Positions 52,941 to 63,827 of a stretch of DNA of 64,000 bases are shown here, piece after piece. The position numbers and the translations under genes are program-made. Positions within the stretch are counted from its first letter, which is position 1. Every line of letters begins with the position of its first letter. Origin of the DNA: Acidovorax benzenivorans (GTDB taxonomy: Bacteria; Pseudomonadota; Gammaproteobacteria; Burkholderiales; Burkholderiaceae_C); assembly GCF_028680575.1 (NCBI RefSeq), contig NZ_JAPCKI010000006.1:186001-250000 (forward strand), in the 5' to 3' direction. The notes beneath the pieces are model-generated. The model was not told the DNA's origin. It saw only the letters and a list, made by a program, of their open reading frames with translations, and made no database searches.

Positions 52941-55594
52941 GGCGTCTCTTGCGCGGGCAACGCCTGTTCAGCGTCCGCCCAGTAGTCCTTGCGGCACAGG
53001 CCGCGCACGGCGCAGAACTCGCACACCGATCCCTCGCCCAGCGCGGGCAGCGGCGCACCGGCGGCGATGCGGGCCATGTCGTGCTGAATGCCTTCGACCA
53101 GCACGTCGCGCAAGTGCACCACCTCGTCCTGTTCGTGCATTTGCGTCTCGCCACGCTCACCCACGTTGACGTAGGCGGCGCGCAGGGTGTCGTGGCTCAG
53201 CAAGGCGGCGTAGAAGGCCAGTTGCGTGTCCTCGGCCCCGGACTTGATGCGCTGGCGGGTCACGCTGTCGCTTTCGGTTTTGTAGTCAATCACCAGCACC
53301 GTGGGCTCGCCGGTGGACGAGACGCCGTCGATGCGGTCGAGGGTGCCGATCAGCTCCAGGTCGCCCAGCGGCTGGCGGGCCTTGACCTCAGCCTGGCGGA
53401 AGGTGGCGCCCTGTTGCTCATGCCCTGCCAGCCATTGCAGGTAGCCGTCGCGCAGTTGCGCCCAGCCTGCGGCAAAGGGCAGGAAGTCACCGTCCTGCAA
53501 GCGCTGCTCGCGGGTGATGGCCTCGGCGGCGGCGTCCATGCGGGCGCGGCGCTCGTCCACGTGGTCGGTGGGCTCGGCCAGCAAAGCCTCATGAAAGTGC
53601 TGCAGCACGGCGTGCAGCCAGTTGCCAAAGTCGCGCTTGTCCACCTCGGCATCCAGTTCGTCGGCCTCGCGCAGGCCCAGTTGGCGCTGCGCAAAGAAGC
53701 GGTAGGGGCAGTGGCGCAGGTCGGAATACGCGGTGGACGACAGGTGTGCCACCGGCAGCGCCTGGCCCACGGGCTGGGGACGCAGCGTGGGCGTGGCGGC
53801 CACTGTGCGGGCCGCACGGTCGTCCGCGCCGGGCGTGGCGGTGCCGTCCAGTTGCAGGGCCAGCACCAGGGCGCTGGCCAGCAGCGGCTCACCGCCATCG
53901 TCGCCGGTGCGCCACAGCACATCGACCACCGGCGTGCGCAGGGCGTGGGCCCAGGCGGCACGCTGGGCAGCTTCGAGCGATGCGCGCGTGGGCAGGCCCC
54001 AGGCCTCGCGCTGGGCCTGCGACCAGTCGCCTGATGGTTCAGGTGCGGCTTGCAGGCGCTTTTCGTCACAGCCCGGCAGCACGGCAGCGGCAAAGGGGCG
54101 GGCCAGCAGTTGTGGCATGGGCACCACCACCACAGGGGCACCAGCCGCCTGTGCGGCCACATAGCGCCCGGCTTCCAGCACGTCTTTGGTCCAACGGGTG
54201 AACTCAGCCAGTGTCATGCGGCGGCCTGCGCTGTCGCCCCAGCCGTCCAGCTCTGACTGCTGTCCGTCTTGCAGGCGCAGGGCGGCCAACACGCGCATGC
54301 CCGCAGGGTCGGCCTGCAGGCCCTGCCACTGGTCCGCCTGCTCCAGCACCGCACGCAACGCGGGCAGCCACTGCGCCAGTGGGCGAGCGGTGCGCAGGGT
54401 GTCGCGCCAGGCCTCCACGGTGGCCACAGTGCGGGCCAGGTGGGGCTGCGCGCTCAGGTCGCGGGCGGCGGCAGCGCTCCAGTGCTGCACCACGCCTTTG
54501 CGCAGCCATTGCTCCAGGCGGTTCACCTCGCCCGGCATCAGCGCAGGGGTGTGTTTGATCCAGTCCAACACCTCGTTGGACGAGGCGTTCCACGCTGCGG
54601 CCTGCAGCGCGGCCATGACCCGTGAAGCGGCGCGCGTGGTGGACAGAATCCAGCCGCTTTCGTCGCGCACCAGCACGCCGCTGCTGTCAAGGTGGGCCAG
54701 CACGCGGCGGATCAGTGCGCGGTCGGTGGCCGCCAGAGCCACGGGCACCCGCCCCTGCTCGATGTGGCGCAGCACACAGGCCGCAGCGCGGTGGGCCTCG
54801 TCTTCAGCGTCCATTGCGGCGTGCAGGGCCCACTGCGGTGGTGCATCGGCGTCACCGACCAGTGCGGGCAGTGCAACGCACAAACCCTGCTCGCCCCAAT
54901 GCGCCAACAGGGCCCGGGTCAGCACGTCAGACTGGAAACCCTCCAGCACCACCAGCGCGTCCACCGCCCCGCGAACGCCGGGCTCAAACAGCACGTCGGT
55001 CGCGTAGCGCGATGCCAAGGCCCATTCCAGCGCCAGGCGTGCCACCAGGGCCTCGTAATGCAGGGCGGTGCCTTCTTCCGCCGTAGCCAGCAGCTTGCGG
55101 GCCTCGTCGCCCCAGGCAGTGCGCAGCGCCGGGGGCACGGCAGCAACCACCTGGGCCAGCTGGGCGGCGGCCTCCTGCAGTGGCGTGGCCAGCACTTCGC
55201 GCTGCGCGCCCTGCCCCACGCGGTCGAGCAGCGTGCGGGCCGTGAGCGTGTCGCGCGCAACGTCGCCCGCCAGGTCGTCGCCGGTGGGCTCAAACGCTTG
55301 CAGTTGGCGGGCCCAGTTGCGGGTGGTTTCAAAACGTGGTGCAAAGCCCTGCGGAAACTGCTGAGCCCAATGGCGCTGCGCCCACGGCATGAGCTGGGCG
55401 TAGGGCACCAGCACCACGGTGCGCGCCAAATGGGCACCATGGGCTTGGGCATGTGCGGCTACCTGGGCCAGTGCGCGTTGCCACAAGGCAGTGCTTGCGG
55501 CCGCAAATCCACTGGTTTGATCGCTTTTCGCTATGACTGTCATAGCGTCGCAAGACCCGGCCACACCGGTGAACGTGGGATTGGTTTCTGTCAC
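52937..55594 (-). CDS. addB: AddB-type subunit, PD-(D/E)xK nuclease with iron-sulfur cluster
   Basis: The product has 885 residues. The N-terminal part is an inactivated helicase-like scaffold. The C-terminal nuclease has [20 protein letters not shown] (first cluster cysteine, about 615-635), [12 protein letters not shown] (catalytic D-x-K, about 770) and [15 protein letters not shown] (three further cysteines, about 857-871). This is the AddB/Cas4-type iron-sulfur nuclease. With AddA it would resect double-strand breaks and stop at Chi-like sites. The start is a GTG at 55594; a second candidate is the ATG of MTVIAKSDQ 17 codons on. It is divergent from trxA. Confidence 0.88.
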   Translation of the reverse strand: MTETNPTFTGVAGSCDAMTVIAKSDQTSGFAAASTALWQRALAQVAAHAQAHGAHLARTVVLVPYAQLMPWAQRHWAQQFPQGFAPRFETTRNWARQLQAFEPTGDDLAGDVARDTLTARTLLDRVGQGAQREVLATPLQEAAAQLAQVVAAVPPALRTAWGDEARKLLATAEEGTALHYEALVARLALEWALASRYATDVLFEPGVRGAVDALVVLEGFQSDVLTRALLAHWGEQGLCVALPALVGDADAPPQWALHAAMDAEDEAHRAAACVLRHIEQGRVPVALAATDRALIRRVLAHLDSSGVLVRDESGWILSTTRAASRVMAALQAAAWNASSNEVLDWIKHTPALMPGEVNRLEQWLRKGVVQHWSAAAARDLSAQPHLARTVATVEAWRDTLRTARPLAQWLPALRAVLEQADQWQGLQADPAGMRVLAALRLQDGQQSELDGWGDSAGRRMTLAEFTRWTKDVLEAGRYVAAQAAGAPVVVVPMPQLLARPFAAAVLPGCDEKRLQAAPEPSGDWSQAQREAWGLPTRASLEAAQRAAWAHALRTPVVDVLWRTGDDGGEPLLASALVLALQLDGTATPGADDRAARTVAATPTLRPQPVGQALPVAHLSSTAYSDLRHCPYRFFAQRQLGLREADELDAEVDKRDFGNWLHAVLQHFHEALLAEPTDHVDERRARMDAAAEAITREQRLQDGDFLPFAAGWAQLRDGYLQWLAGHEQQGATFRQAEVKARQPLGDLELIGTLDRIDGVSSTGEPTVLVIDYKTESDSVTRQRIKSGAEDTQLAFYAALLSHDTLRAAYVNVGERGETQMHEQDEVVHLRDVLVEGIQHDMARIAAGAPLPALGEGSVCEFCAVRGLCRKDYWADAEQALPAQETP

Positions 55595-55653
55595 AATGCC
55601 CAGACTTTAAACGTACACCGGTCGCAACCCGCCCAAAATCAAGGAATTCCGCC

Positions 55654-55986
55654 ATGGCCAGCGAACTCATCAAACATGTCTCCGACGCCAGCTTTGAAGC
55701 CGACGTGCTCCAACCGGGCTCCGCCGTGCTGGTGGACTATTGGGCTGAATGGTGCGGCCCCTGCAAGATGATTGCCCCCATCCTGGACGAAGTCGCAGGC
55801 ACCTACCAAGGCAAGCTGCAGATCGCCAAGATGAACGTGGACGAGAACCGGGAGATCCCCGCCAAGTTCGGTATTCGCGGTATCCCTACCCTGATGCTGT
55901 TCAAGGATGGCCAACTGGCCGCCACCAAAGTCGGTGCGATGAGCAAGGCCCAGTTGACCGCCTTCATCGACCAACAACTGGCCTGA
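55654..55986 (+). CDS. trxA: Thioredoxin 1
   Basis: The product has 110 residues, the size of E. coli TrxA. The active site is [19 protein letters not shown] (CGPC, about residues 34-37) and the cis-Pro segment [13 protein letters not shown] (about 75-87). It is the general cytoplasmic dithiol reductant for ribonucleotide reductase, methionine sulfoxide reductase and others. A terminator follows directly. Position next to rho, as in E. coli, supports the identity. Confidence 0.97.
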   Translation: MASELIKHVSDASFEADVLQPGSAVLVDYWAEWCGPCKMIAPILDEVAGTYQGKLQIAKMNVDENREIPAKFGIRGIPTLMLFKDGQLAATKVGAMSKAQLTAFIDQQLA

Positions 55987-55997
55987 CCCACCTCCCC

Positions 55998-56033
55998 AAG
56001 CCCCTCGGTACGAATGCCGATGGGGCTTTTTTG
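55998..56033 (+). terminator. Rho-independent terminator after trxA
   Basis: AAGCCCCTCGG and CCGATGGGGCTT pair with one bulged base, followed by six T. It lies 12 bases past the trxA stop. Confidence 0.9.
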
Positions 56034-56262
56034 TTGAGCGATAGACCTGCGGGGAAACAGCCAGCTGGCAGCCGAGCAAGCCCACATCTTGCGCGCCTGA
56101 TGCCCCCGCATTTTTTCCTGTCATAATTCCCACAGATCACCGGACTGCATGCATTGGCAGCCGGACCAAGATCCCCGGCGAGCCGGACCTGCAAACAGCA
56201 GCCCATCTGGCACCAGCCCACCTCCCCCAAGATTCATACCAGCTCCGCCAAGGAGTCAATCC
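56034..56262. other. trxA-rho intergenic region, long rho leader
   Basis: About 230 bases separate the trxA terminator from rho. The stretch is C-rich and G-poor near 56180-56240, as expected of a Rho-loading site. rho autoregulation through its leader is known in E. coli; here it is inference. TATAAT-like TCATAATTC occurs at 56121-56129. Confidence 0.4.
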
Positions 56263-57525
56263 ATGCACTTAAACGAACTCAAGGCACTGCACGTGTCTGA
56301 AGTCCTGAAGCAAGCCGAAGAACTCGAAATCGAAAACACGGGCCGCATGCGCAAGCAGGAGTTGATGTTTGCCATCATCAAGAAGCGCGCAAAGGCGGGT
56401 GAGCAGGTGTTTGCAGATGGCGTGCTGGAAATCCTGCCCGACGGCTTCGGCTTTCTGCGCAGCCCGGACACGAGCTTCACGGCCAGCACGGACGATATCT
56501 ACATCAGCCCCAGCCAGGTACGTCGCTTCAATCTGCACACCGGCGACATGATCGAAGGCGAAGTGCGCACGCCCAAGGACGGCGAGCGCTACTTTGCACT
56601 GACCAAGCTCGACAAGGTCAACGATGGCCCACCTGAGCAGAACAAGCACAAGGTGATGTTCGAAAATCTGACGCCTCTGTTCCCCAAGGAACAGATGCGC
56701 CTGGAGCGCGACGTCAAGAGCGAAGAGAACATCACCGGCCGCATCATCGACATCATCGCGCCCATCGGCCGTGGCCAGCGTGCGCTGATCGTGGCCCCGC
56801 CCAAGAGCGGCAAGACGGTGATGATGCAGCACATCGCCCACGCCATCACGGCCAACAACCCCGACGTGCATCTGATGGTGCTGCTTGTGGACGAGCGCCC
56901 TGAAGAAGTGACTGAAATGCAGCGCACGGTGAAGGGCGAGATCATCGCCTCCACCTTCGACGAGCCCGCCGCTCGCCACGTGCACGTGGCCGAGATGGTG
57001 ATCGAGCGCGCCAAGCGCCTGGTCGAGCTCAAGAAGGATGTGGTGATCCTGCTGGACTCCATCACCCGCCTGGCCCGTGCCTACAACAACGTCGTGCCGT
57101 CGAGCGGCAAGGTGCTGTCCGGCGGTGTGGACGCCGCCGCACTGCAGCGCCCCAAGCGCTTCTTTGGCGCCGCGCGCAAGGTCGAGGAAGGTGGCTCGCT
57201 CACCATCATTGCCACTGCGCTGGTCGACACCGGCAGCCGCATGGACGAAGTGATCTTTGAAGAATTCAAGGGCACGGGCAACTGCGAAATCCACCTGAAC
57301 CGCCGCCTGTACGAAAAGCGCGTGTTCCCCGCCATCGAGCTCAACAAGAGCGGCACGCGCCGCGAAGAACTGCTGCTGGCTCCCGAGATCCTGCAAAAGA
57401 CCCGCATCCTGCGCCAGTTCATGTACAACATGGACGAGATTGAGTCCATGGAGCTCATGATCAAGAACATGAAGGCCACCAAGACCAATGTGGACTTCTT
57501 CGACATGATGCGTCGCGGCGGCTAA
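56263..57525 (+). CDS. rho: Transcription termination factor Rho
   Basis: The product has 420 residues (419 in E. coli) from the ATG at 56263 with an AAGGAG site. Rho is a hexameric RNA translocase ending transcription. The RNA-binding domain covers 1-130 ([15 protein letters not shown]), Walker A is [12 protein letters not shown] (about 180-191), the Q-loop [20 protein letters not shown] (about 208-227), the R-loop region [13 protein letters not shown] (about 280) and Walker [16 protein letters not shown] (about 260). All are intact. A strong terminator follows. Confidence 0.98.
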   Translation: MHLNELKALHVSEVLKQAEELEIENTGRMRKQELMFAIIKKRAKAGEQVFADGVLEILPDGFGFLRSPDTSFTASTDDIYISPSQVRRFNLHTGDMIEGEVRTPKDGERYFALTKLDKVNDGPPEQNKHKVMFENLTPLFPKEQMRLERDVKSEENITGRIIDIIAPIGRGQRALIVAPPKSGKTVMMQHIAHAITANNPDVHLMVLLVDERPEEVTEMQRTVKGEIIASTFDEPAARHVHVAEMVIERAKRLVELKKDVVILLDSITRLARAYNNVVPSSGKVLSGGVDAAALQRPKRFFGAARKVEEGGSLTIIATALVDTGSRMDEVIFEEFKGTGNCEIHLNRRLYEKRVFPAIELNKSGTRREELLLAPEILQKTRILRQFMYNMDEIESMELMIKNMKATKTNVDFFDMMRRGG

Positions 57526-57565
57526 ACCGCACGTCCTCCTCCGGTCGGCCGACAACGGCCCCGCC

Positions 57566-57601
57566 ATCCCGCACGCCCTTGGGGCCTGCGGGATTTTTTT
57601 T
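57566..57601 (+). terminator. Rho-independent terminator after rho
   Basis: ATCCCGCA-C-GCCC and GGGC-C-TGCGGGAT pair around a 3-base loop and are followed by eight T. It lies 40 bases past the rho stop. Confidence 0.92.
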
Positions 57602-57713
57602 GCCCGTGGCTGCCACTCGCTGGTGCAGTTGCGCCTGAACGTGGCACCGTCTGGATGCAAAAACGCGGGAAAACCCTCTCTTTCACCCACTTTTTGGCTG
57701 GCCCGGAAACTGC

Positions 57714-57744
57714 TATCTTGCAAACTGTCGACAGACGACTGTCG
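57714..57744 (+). promoter_or_regulatory. Candidate promoter and operator of the aldolase/ABC operon
   Basis: A -10-like TATCTT (57714-57719) is followed by CTGTCGACAG (57725-57734, perfect palindrome) and by CGACAG-ACGA-CTGTCG (57729-57744). The inverted repeats cover the expected start point, the position of a repressor site. The -35 (TTTTTG) is weak. The regulator gene is not in the window. Confidence 0.45.
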
Positions 57745-57814
57745 AATATCAAAGACAAAAAACGCCGACAGGTGTATTGGCACCAGGCCCAAACGACCAT
57801 CCAAGGAGCAGTGC

Positions 57815-58609
57815 ATGAGACCGAACCAACCGGCTTCCGCCGAAGCCTTCCAGGCAGACACCAGCGAACAGCAGGTGCGCGAAGACCTGGCGGCGGCCTA
57901 CCGCCTGATCGCGCATTTCGGGATGGATGACAGCATCTACACCCATATCTCGGCACGTGTACCCGGCAGGCACGACCAGTTCTTGATCAATCCCTTCGGG
58001 CTGCTGTTCAAGGACATCACGGCCAGTTCCCTGGTCAAGATCGACACCGAGGGCCGGGTCCTGGAGCCCTCGCCCTATGACGTAAACCCGGCGGGCTTCA
58101 CCATTCACAGCGCCGTGCATGCGGCACGCCCCGATGCAGCTTGTGTGGTGCACACCCACACGGTGGCAGGCGTGGCCGTGTCATCGCTGGCCTGCGGGCT
58201 GCAACCCTGCAACCAATGGGCACTGCAATTCCACGGGCGCGTGGTCTACCACGCGTTCGAGGGCATTGCCCTGGACCTGGAGGAGCGCGAGCGGCTGGTG
58301 GCCGACCTGGGCCCCCGCGCACGCTCCATGATCCTGCGCAACCACGGCCTGCTCACGCTGGGCCGCAGCGTCGCCGAGGCCCTGATCCTCATGCTCAACC
58401 TCGACCGCGCATGCAAAGTGCAACTGGCGATCCAGGGCAGCGGCCAAGCCATCCACCCGGTGCCGGACGAAGTCTGCGAGCGCACCGCACAACAGTACGA
58501 AAGCGGCGACACCAATCGTGTCGCGGGCCAGGCCGACCCCCACTGGCGCGAATGGCAGGGCCTGCTGCGCCACCTGGAGCGGCCGACGCCCAGCAGCTTC
58601 CGGGACTGA
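57815..58609 (+). CDS. Class II aldolase/adducin family protein
   Basis: The product has 264 residues from the ATG at 57815 with AAGGAG upstream. The fold motifs are YTHISARVPGRHDQFLINPFG (about 45-65), CVVHTHTVAGVAVSSLACGL (zinc histidines in HTH, about 110) and ILRNHGLLTLGRSVAEAL (third histidine, about 174). Members cleave or epimerise sugar phosphates or decarboxylate oxo-sugar acids; fusion-free members of this adducin-like branch are often of unknown substrate. It leads an operon with a family-5 ABC importer and a 2-hydroxyacid dehydrogenase, so it may act on an imported hydroxy acid or sugar acid. Confidence 0.9.
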   Translation: MRPNQPASAEAFQADTSEQQVREDLAAAYRLIAHFGMDDSIYTHISARVPGRHDQFLINPFGLLFKDITASSLVKIDTEGRVLEPSPYDVNPAGFTIHSAVHAARPDAACVVHTHTVAGVAVSSLACGLQPCNQWALQFHGRVVYHAFEGIALDLEERERLVADLGPRARSMILRNHGLLTLGRSVAEALILMLNLDRACKVQLAIQGSGQAIHPVPDEVCERTAQQYESGDTNRVAGQADPHWREWQGLLRHLERPTPSSFRD

Positions 58610-58673
58610 GCCACAGGTCCTTCACGCCTTCGTTCTCATTTTTCGCCAACCCATCCCACAAGGAAACCATGCC

Positions 58674-60236
58674 ATGAAGCGTCGCGAACTCATTCAATTT
58701 GGGGCCTCCGGGCTCGGCCTGAGCATTGCCGGGGTTCCCCTGAGCACGCTGGCCCAGGGCCGCAAGGGCGTGATCAATGTTCTGGTCCAGCCCGAACCCC
58801 CTGGTCTGATGCTTGGCATGGTGCAAAACGGCCCCACCCAGCTGATTGCTGGCAACATCTATGAAGGGCTGCTGCGCTACGACGAAAAGCTCAACCCTCA
58901 GCCGCTGCTGGCTACCAGCTGGACCGTGAGCCCCGATGGCCTGACCTACACCTTCAAGCTCAAGCCCAACGTGAAATGGCACGACGGCAAGCCCTTTACC
59001 TCGGCCGACGTTGTGTTCTCTGTAGACGGTTTCCTGCGCAAAACCCATGCGCGGCTGCGCGGCAACCTGGAGTCGCTGGACACGGTGCGTGCGCTCGATC
59101 CGCTGACGGTGGAGTTCAAGCTCAAATCACCTTTTGGGCCTTTCCTGGGCTTGTTCGAGACGGGCACCATGCCCATGGTCCCCAAGCATGTGTACGAGGG
59201 CACGGACTTCGCCACCAACCCGGCCAACGCCACTCCCATGGGCACCGGCCCATTCAAGTTCAAGGAGTGGGTGAAGGGCTCGTACATCCAGCTGGTGGCC
59301 AATGAGGCCTACCACATGCCCAACCTGCCAGAGGTCGAGAGCCTGTATTTCCACGTGATTCCCGACGCGGCCTCGCGTGCAGCAGCCTTCGAATCGGGCA
59401 AGGTCGACATCGTCCCTGGCGGCGCGGTGGAGTTCTTCGACGTGGCGCGCCTGTCCAAGCTGCCGGGCGTACAGGTGACCACCAAGGGCTGGGAGTTCTT
59501 CTCGCCGCATTCCTGGCTGTGGCTGAACAACCGCAAGAGCCCCATGAACAACATCAAGTTCCGCCAGGCGGTGATGCACGCCATTGACCGCGAGGCCATG
59601 GCTAAGATCGCCTGGCAGGGCTACGCCAAGCCCGCCACCGGCCCCTTCAACAGCCACATCAAGTACTACAGTGCCGATGTAGCCAAGTACCCACGGGACA
59701 TCGAAAAAGCCAAGAAGCTGGTGGCCGAATCGGGCTACAAGGGCGAGCCCCTGCGCCTGCTGCCGCTGCCCTATGGCGAGTCGTGGCAGCGCCAGGCCGA
59801 AATCGTGCGCCAGAACCTGACCCAGGCCGGTATCAAGGTCGAGCTCACCGGCACCGACGTGGCCGGATGGAACCAGCGCTTGAACGAGTGGGACTACGAC
59901 ATCGCCTTCACCTACGTCTACCAGTACGGTGACCCCGCCCTGGGGGTGGCACGCAACTACACCAGCACCAATATTGCCAAAGGCTCGCCGTTCAACAACG
60001 TCGAGGGCTACAGCAACAGCCGGGTGGATGCCCTCTTTGCCGCAGGCGCGCGCGCTACCGACCCCGAATCGCGCGCCAAGGCCTACCTGGAGGTGCAAAA
60101 GCTGCTCCTGGAAGAAGTGCCAGTGGCTTGGCTACACGAGATCAACTTCCCCACGCTCTACCGCACCAAGGTGAAGAACCCCATCAGCTCGGGGATTGGC
60201 CTCAACGACAGCCTGGGCCGCGCCTCGATCGGCTGA
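58674..60236 (+). CDS. Family 5 ABC substrate-binding protein (DppA/OppA-like)
   Basis: The product has 520 residues from the ATG at 58674 (MKRRELIQFGASGLGLSIAG). The KRRELIQFG start fits a Tat or Sec signal. The family-5 signature region HDGKPFTSADVVFSVD (about 102-117) is present, and the protein has the three-domain periplasmic length. It binds oligopeptides, glutathione, nickel chelates or opine-like ligands in known cases. The ligand here is unknown, and the operon context (aldolase, hydroxyacid dehydrogenase) argues against simple peptides. Confidence 0.93.
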   Translation: MKRRELIQFGASGLGLSIAGVPLSTLAQGRKGVINVLVQPEPPGLMLGMVQNGPTQLIAGNIYEGLLRYDEKLNPQPLLATSWTVSPDGLTYTFKLKPNVKWHDGKPFTSADVVFSVDGFLRKTHARLRGNLESLDTVRALDPLTVEFKLKSPFGPFLGLFETGTMPMVPKHVYEGTDFATNPANATPMGTGPFKFKEWVKGSYIQLVANEAYHMPNLPEVESLYFHVIPDAASRAAAFESGKVDIVPGGAVEFFDVARLSKLPGVQVTTKGWEFFSPHSWLWLNNRKSPMNNIKFRQAVMHAIDREAMAKIAWQGYAKPATGPFNSHIKYYSADVAKYPRDIEKAKKLVAESGYKGEPLRLLPLPYGESWQRQAEIVRQNLTQAGIKVELTGTDVAGWNQRLNEWDYDIAFTYVYQYGDPALGVARNYTSTNIAKGSPFNNVEGYSNSRVDALFAAGARATDPESRAKAYLEVQKLLLEEVPVAWLHEINFPTLYRTKVKNPISSGIGLNDSLGRASIG

Positions 60237-60311
60237 ACGCCGCAGCGTCCTTCTGCCGGGCCGCACTTGTTCGCGGCCCCGGTAGCCCTTCAATGCCCTC
60301 GCCCCACGCCG

Positions 60312-61286
60312 ATGAAACGTCTTCAATACATGCTCACCCGCATCGCTCAGGGCCTGTTGGCCCTGATGCTGATCGCCACCGTGAACTTCTTGCTTATTCG
60401 TGCCGCCCCCGGAGATCCGGTATCGGTGATGGCGGGCGAAGCTGGCGCATCGGACGCCCAGTATGTGGCCCAGTTGCGACGCGAATTCGGGCTGGACAAG
60501 CCCCTGACCACCCAGCTCGGTACCTACCTGGGCCGCGTGGCCACGCTGGACATGGGCTACTCCTACCGGCAACAGCAACCCGTGCTCAAGCTCATTGCCG
60601 AGCGGCTGCCCGCCACTCTGTTGCTCACGGGCAGTGCCTTTGCACTGTCGCTGCTGTTTGGTGTCGTTTTGGGAGCCATGGCCAGCCGCCGGGTGGGCAG
60701 CTGGCTCGACAGCGCCATCACCGTGGTGGCGCTGGTGTTCTACGCCACCCCCCTGTACTGGCTGGCGATGATGGCCGTGCTGGTATTTACCGTGCAGCTC
60801 AACTGGCTGCCAGGTTTTGGATTTTTCACCGTGGGCAGTGATGCCACGGGCCTTGCCCGCGCATGGGACATCGCCCAGCACCTGGTCATGCCCTCGCTCA
60901 CGCTCGCACTGTTCTACATGGCGGTGTATGCACGCATGACGCGGGCCTCCATGCTCGAAGTGGCGCAGATGGATTTCGTCAAGACCGCCCGCGCCAAAGG
61001 CGTGCGCCCGGGCCGCATCCAGCGCTCACACATCCTGCGCAACGCACTGCTGCCGGTGGTCACGCTGGCCGGCATCCAGGCCGGCGGAATGATCGGCGGC
61101 GCCGTGCTCACCGAAACTGTGTTCGCCTGGCCCGGCATCGGCCGCCTGATGTTCGACGCCCTGCTGCAGCGCGACTACAACCTCCTGCTGGGCTGCTTCC
61201 TCGTCACGGCCGCCGTCGCCGTGCTGTTCAACCTGCTCACCGACCTGGTCTACACCCTGGTCGACCCCCGCATCGAACTTGGCTGA
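60312..61286 (+). CDS. ABC transporter permease (DppB-like)
   Basis: The product has 324 residues from the ATG at 60312, with six membrane helices. Typical DppB features are LIRAAPGDPVSVMAGEAG (about 28-45), FGLDKPLTTQLGTYL and the EAA loop RTARAKGVRPGRIQRSHILR-like segment KTARAKGVRPGRIQ (about 222-235). It pairs with the next gene to form the membrane channel. It lies 75 bases past the binding-protein gene. Confidence 0.93.
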   Translation: MKRLQYMLTRIAQGLLALMLIATVNFLLIRAAPGDPVSVMAGEAGASDAQYVAQLRREFGLDKPLTTQLGTYLGRVATLDMGYSYRQQQPVLKLIAERLPATLLLTGSAFALSLLFGVVLGAMASRRVGSWLDSAITVVALVFYATPLYWLAMMAVLVFTVQLNWLPGFGFFTVGSDATGLARAWDIAQHLVMPSLTLALFYMAVYARMTRASMLEVAQMDFVKTARAKGVRPGRIQRSHILRNALLPVVTLAGIQAGGMIGGAVLTETVFAWPGIGRLMFDALLQRDYNLLLGCFLVTAAVAVLFNLLTDLVYTLVDPRIELG

Positions 61287-61299
61287 CAAGGCCCCCACT

Positions 61300-62151
61300 A
61301 TGAGCCATCCTTCCACAAACTCCTTCTGGCGCCGCTACCGGCGCAACCGTGGCGCCGTCTTCGGCCTGGTCGTGCTGCTGCTGGTGGCACTGCTGGTGGC
61401 CTTCGGCCCCTTGCTGGCCGCCCATGACCCCTGGGACATGGTGGAGCAGCCCTTCCTGCAGCCTGGGCAGATCACTGGCTTCGCACTGGGTACCGACACC
61501 CTGGGCCGCGACATCCTTTCGGGCATCGTCATGGGGGCACGCATCTCGCTGCTGATCGGCGTGGTGTCCACCCTGGTGTCGCTGCTGATAGGCGTCACCA
61601 TCGGTGCACTGGCGGGCTATTTCGGGCGCTGGGTGGACGCTACGCTGATGCGCTTCACCGAACTGTTTCAGGCCATCCCGAGCTTTGCGCTGGCGATTGT
61701 GCTGGTGGCCATCTTCGAGCCCTCGGTGAAGTCCATTGTCGTGGCCATTTCGCTCGTGTCCTGGCCCCCTGTGGCGAGGCTGGTTCGCGGCGAGTTCCTC
61801 ACACTGCGCCAGCGCGATTTCGTGGCCGCAGCACAGCTCGCGGGCCAGAGCACGCCCCGCATCATCCTCACGCAGATTCTGCCCAACGCCGCATCGCCCA
61901 TCGTGGTCATGGCCTCGCTGATGGTGGCCACCGCCATCCTGCTCGAATCGAGTCTGAGCTTCCTGGGCCTGGGCGACCCCAACCAGATGAGCTGGGGCTA
62001 CATGGTGGGCGCCGCGCGCACCGTGCTGCGCCAGGCCTGGTGGATGGCCGTTTTCCCTGGCCTGGCCATCCTGCTCACCGTGTTGGCCCTGAACCTGGTC
62101 GGTGAAGGCCTCAACGATGGCCTGAATGCCCGCCTGGACGGGAGGAACTGA
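61300..62151 (+). CDS. ABC transporter permease (DppC-like)
   Basis: The product has 283 residues from the ATG at 61300, 13 bases past the previous stop. The N-terminal FWRRYRRNRGAVFGLVVLLL and the FALGTDTLGRDILSGIVMGA segment (about 63-82) are DppC hallmarks. The EAA loop FVAAAQLAGQSTPRIILTQI lies near 176-195. Its stop codon shares a base with the next start (TGATG), so translation is coupled. Confidence 0.94.
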   Translation: MSHPSTNSFWRRYRRNRGAVFGLVVLLLVALLVAFGPLLAAHDPWDMVEQPFLQPGQITGFALGTDTLGRDILSGIVMGARISLLIGVVSTLVSLLIGVTIGALAGYFGRWVDATLMRFTELFQAIPSFALAIVLVAIFEPSVKSIVVAISLVSWPPVARLVRGEFLTLRQRDFVAAAQLAGQSTPRIILTQILPNAASPIVVMASLMVATAILLESSLSFLGLGDPNQMSWGYMVGAARTVLRQAWWMAVFPGLAILLTVLALNLVGEGLNDGLNARLDGRN

Positions 62152-63827
62152 TGAACGCCGTACTCAAACCTTCCATCGACACCGAATCCATGACCCAGGT
62201 ACTCGCCCAGCCCACCCAGCCCGTACTCACGGTGCGTGGACTCGACATCCGGCTGCCCGCAGGGGGCGATCGCCAACTGGCCGTGCAGGGTGCCAGCTTC
62301 ACCTTGCAACCCGGTCAGACGCTGTGCGTGGTGGGTGAATCCGGTTCAGGCAAGTCCATGATCGCCAACGCCATCATGGGCCTGCTGCCGCGCCCGCTGG
62401 TGGAGCCCGTGGCCGGTCAAATCCTGCTGGACGGAGTCGACCTGCTGCAACTCGACGAACCCCAGTTGCGCCGCCTGCGCGGCCAGCGCATGGGCATGGT
62501 GTTCCAGGAGCCCATGACGGCGCTGAACCCTGTGATGCGCATCGGCGAACAATTAGAGGAAGTGTTTGACGCCCACATGCGCCTCGGGGCTGCCGAAAAG
62601 CGGCAGCTCATCCTGGCCGCGCTGGCCGACGTGGGCCTGCCCGAGCCGGAGCGGTTGATCGACAGCTACCCGTTCCGCCTCTCAGGCGGCCAGCGCCAAC
62701 GCGTGATGATTGCCTGCGCCATGCTGCTGGAGCCCGGCTTGCTGATCGCCGATGAACCCACAACGGCCCTGGACGTAACAACCCAGGCGCAGATTCTCAA
62801 ACTCATGCGTGACCTGCAGCAGCGCCGTGGCATGGCCCTGCTGTTCATCACCCATGACTTCGGCGTGGTGTCCGAAATCGCGGACCATGTGGTGGTGATG
62901 CAGACCGGACAAGTAGTGGAAGCCGGCCCGGCACACGAGGTGCTGCGCCGCCCACAACACCCTTACACACGCAAACTGATTGCAGCCATCCCGAACGGTG
63001 TGCCCCGCGCGGCGCAGGCCGAACCCGACCCCGTGCACGTGCTCCAGGTCCAGGACCTGTGCAAGACCTATGTGAGCGGTGGCAGTCTGTTCAAGCGTGG
63101 ACGCGAAGTGGTGGCCGCCCACCATGTGAATTTCGAGCTGCGGCGGGGTCAGACCCTGGGCCTGGTCGGCGAGTCAGGCTCAGGCAAATCTACCGTGGGC
63201 CGCTGCATCGTGGGCCTGGCGCCCTTCGAGTCGGGCCGCATCCTGTTCCGGGGGCGCAACCTGATGTCTGGCACAGCATTGCGCCAGCAGGCCAAGGGCA
63301 AGATCCAGATGGTCTTCCAGGACCCCTACGCCTCGCTCAACCCACGCCACCGCATCGGCCCCACGCTCGCCGCTGGCCCCATCGCGCAGGGCGTGCCCAA
63401 AGCCGAGGCTATGGCGCGTGCCATGGAACTGCTGAAGTTGGTGGGCCTGGGACCCGAGGCCGCTGACCGCTTTCCGCACGAATTCTCAGGCGGGCAGCGC
63501 CAGCGCATCGGGATCGCACGGGCGCTGGCCATGGAGCCCGAGCTGCTGGTGGCCGACGAGCCGGTATCGGCCCTTGATGTTTCTGTGCAAGCCCAGGTGC
63601 TCAAGCTCTTTGCCGAAGTGCGCGAGCGCTTTCAGTTGGCGATGGTGTTCATCACCCACGACCTGCGCGTGGCAGGCGAGATGTGCGACCACATCGCTGT
63701 CATGCAACGGGGTCAGGTAGTCGAGTACGGCCCCACGGCCGAGGTGCTGGCCAGCCCGCAGCACCCCTACACCCGCACACTGATCGACGCCATCCCCCGG
63801 TTGGCCGCCCAGCCAGACACCCCATGA
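62151..63827 (+). CDS. Fused dual ATPase of a family 5 ABC importer (DppD-DppF-like)
   Basis: The product has 558 residues with two full ABC cassettes in one chain. Cassette 1 has Walker [13 protein letters not shown] (about 62-73), signature [12 protein letters not shown] and Walker [13 protein letters not shown]. Cassette 2 has [14 protein letters not shown] (about 340-353), [12 protein letters not shown] and [12 protein letters not shown]. Both end in the oligopeptide-type HPYTR tail. In many bacteria the two are separate genes; fused forms such as GsiA/YejF are known. It energises the adjacent permeases. The stop overlaps the next start (ATGA). Confidence 0.95.
   Translation: MNAVLKPSIDTESMTQVLAQPTQPVLTVRGLDIRLPAGGDRQLAVQGASFTLQPGQTLCVVGESGSGKSMIANAIMGLLPRPLVEPVAGQILLDGVDLLQLDEPQLRRLRGQRMGMVFQEPMTALNPVMRIGEQLEEVFDAHMRLGAAEKRQLILAALADVGLPEPERLIDSYPFRLSGGQRQRVMIACAMLLEPGLLIADEPTTALDVTTQAQILKLMRDLQQRRGMALLFITHDFGVVSEIADHVVVMQTGQVVEAGPAHEVLRRPQHPYTRKLIAAIPNGVPRAAQAEPDPVHVLQVQDLCKTYVSGGSLFKRGREVVAAHHVNFELRRGQTLGLVGESGSGKSTVGRCIVGLAPFESGRILFRGRNLMSGTALRQQAKGKIQMVFQDPYASLNPRHRIGPTLAAGPIAQGVPKAEAMARAMELLKLVGLGPEAADRFPHEFSGGQRQRIGIARALAMEPELLVADEPVSALDVSVQAQVLKLFAEVRERFQLAMVFITHDLRVAGEMCDHIAVMQRGQVVEYGPTAEVLASPQHPYTRTLIDAIPRLAAQPDTP

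Noticed and set aside
55529..55547. Palindrome CGCTATGACTGTCATAGCG in addB and a similar CTATGACAGTGATAG at 9540-9555 as further R1 copies
   Set aside because: Only about 15 bases are shared and the AGCGCTT arms are missing, so family membership cannot be supported.
57623..57814. N-terminal extension of the aldolase to 57623
   Set aside because: It would run through the promoter and palindromes, and the ATG at 57815 has a good AAGGAG site.
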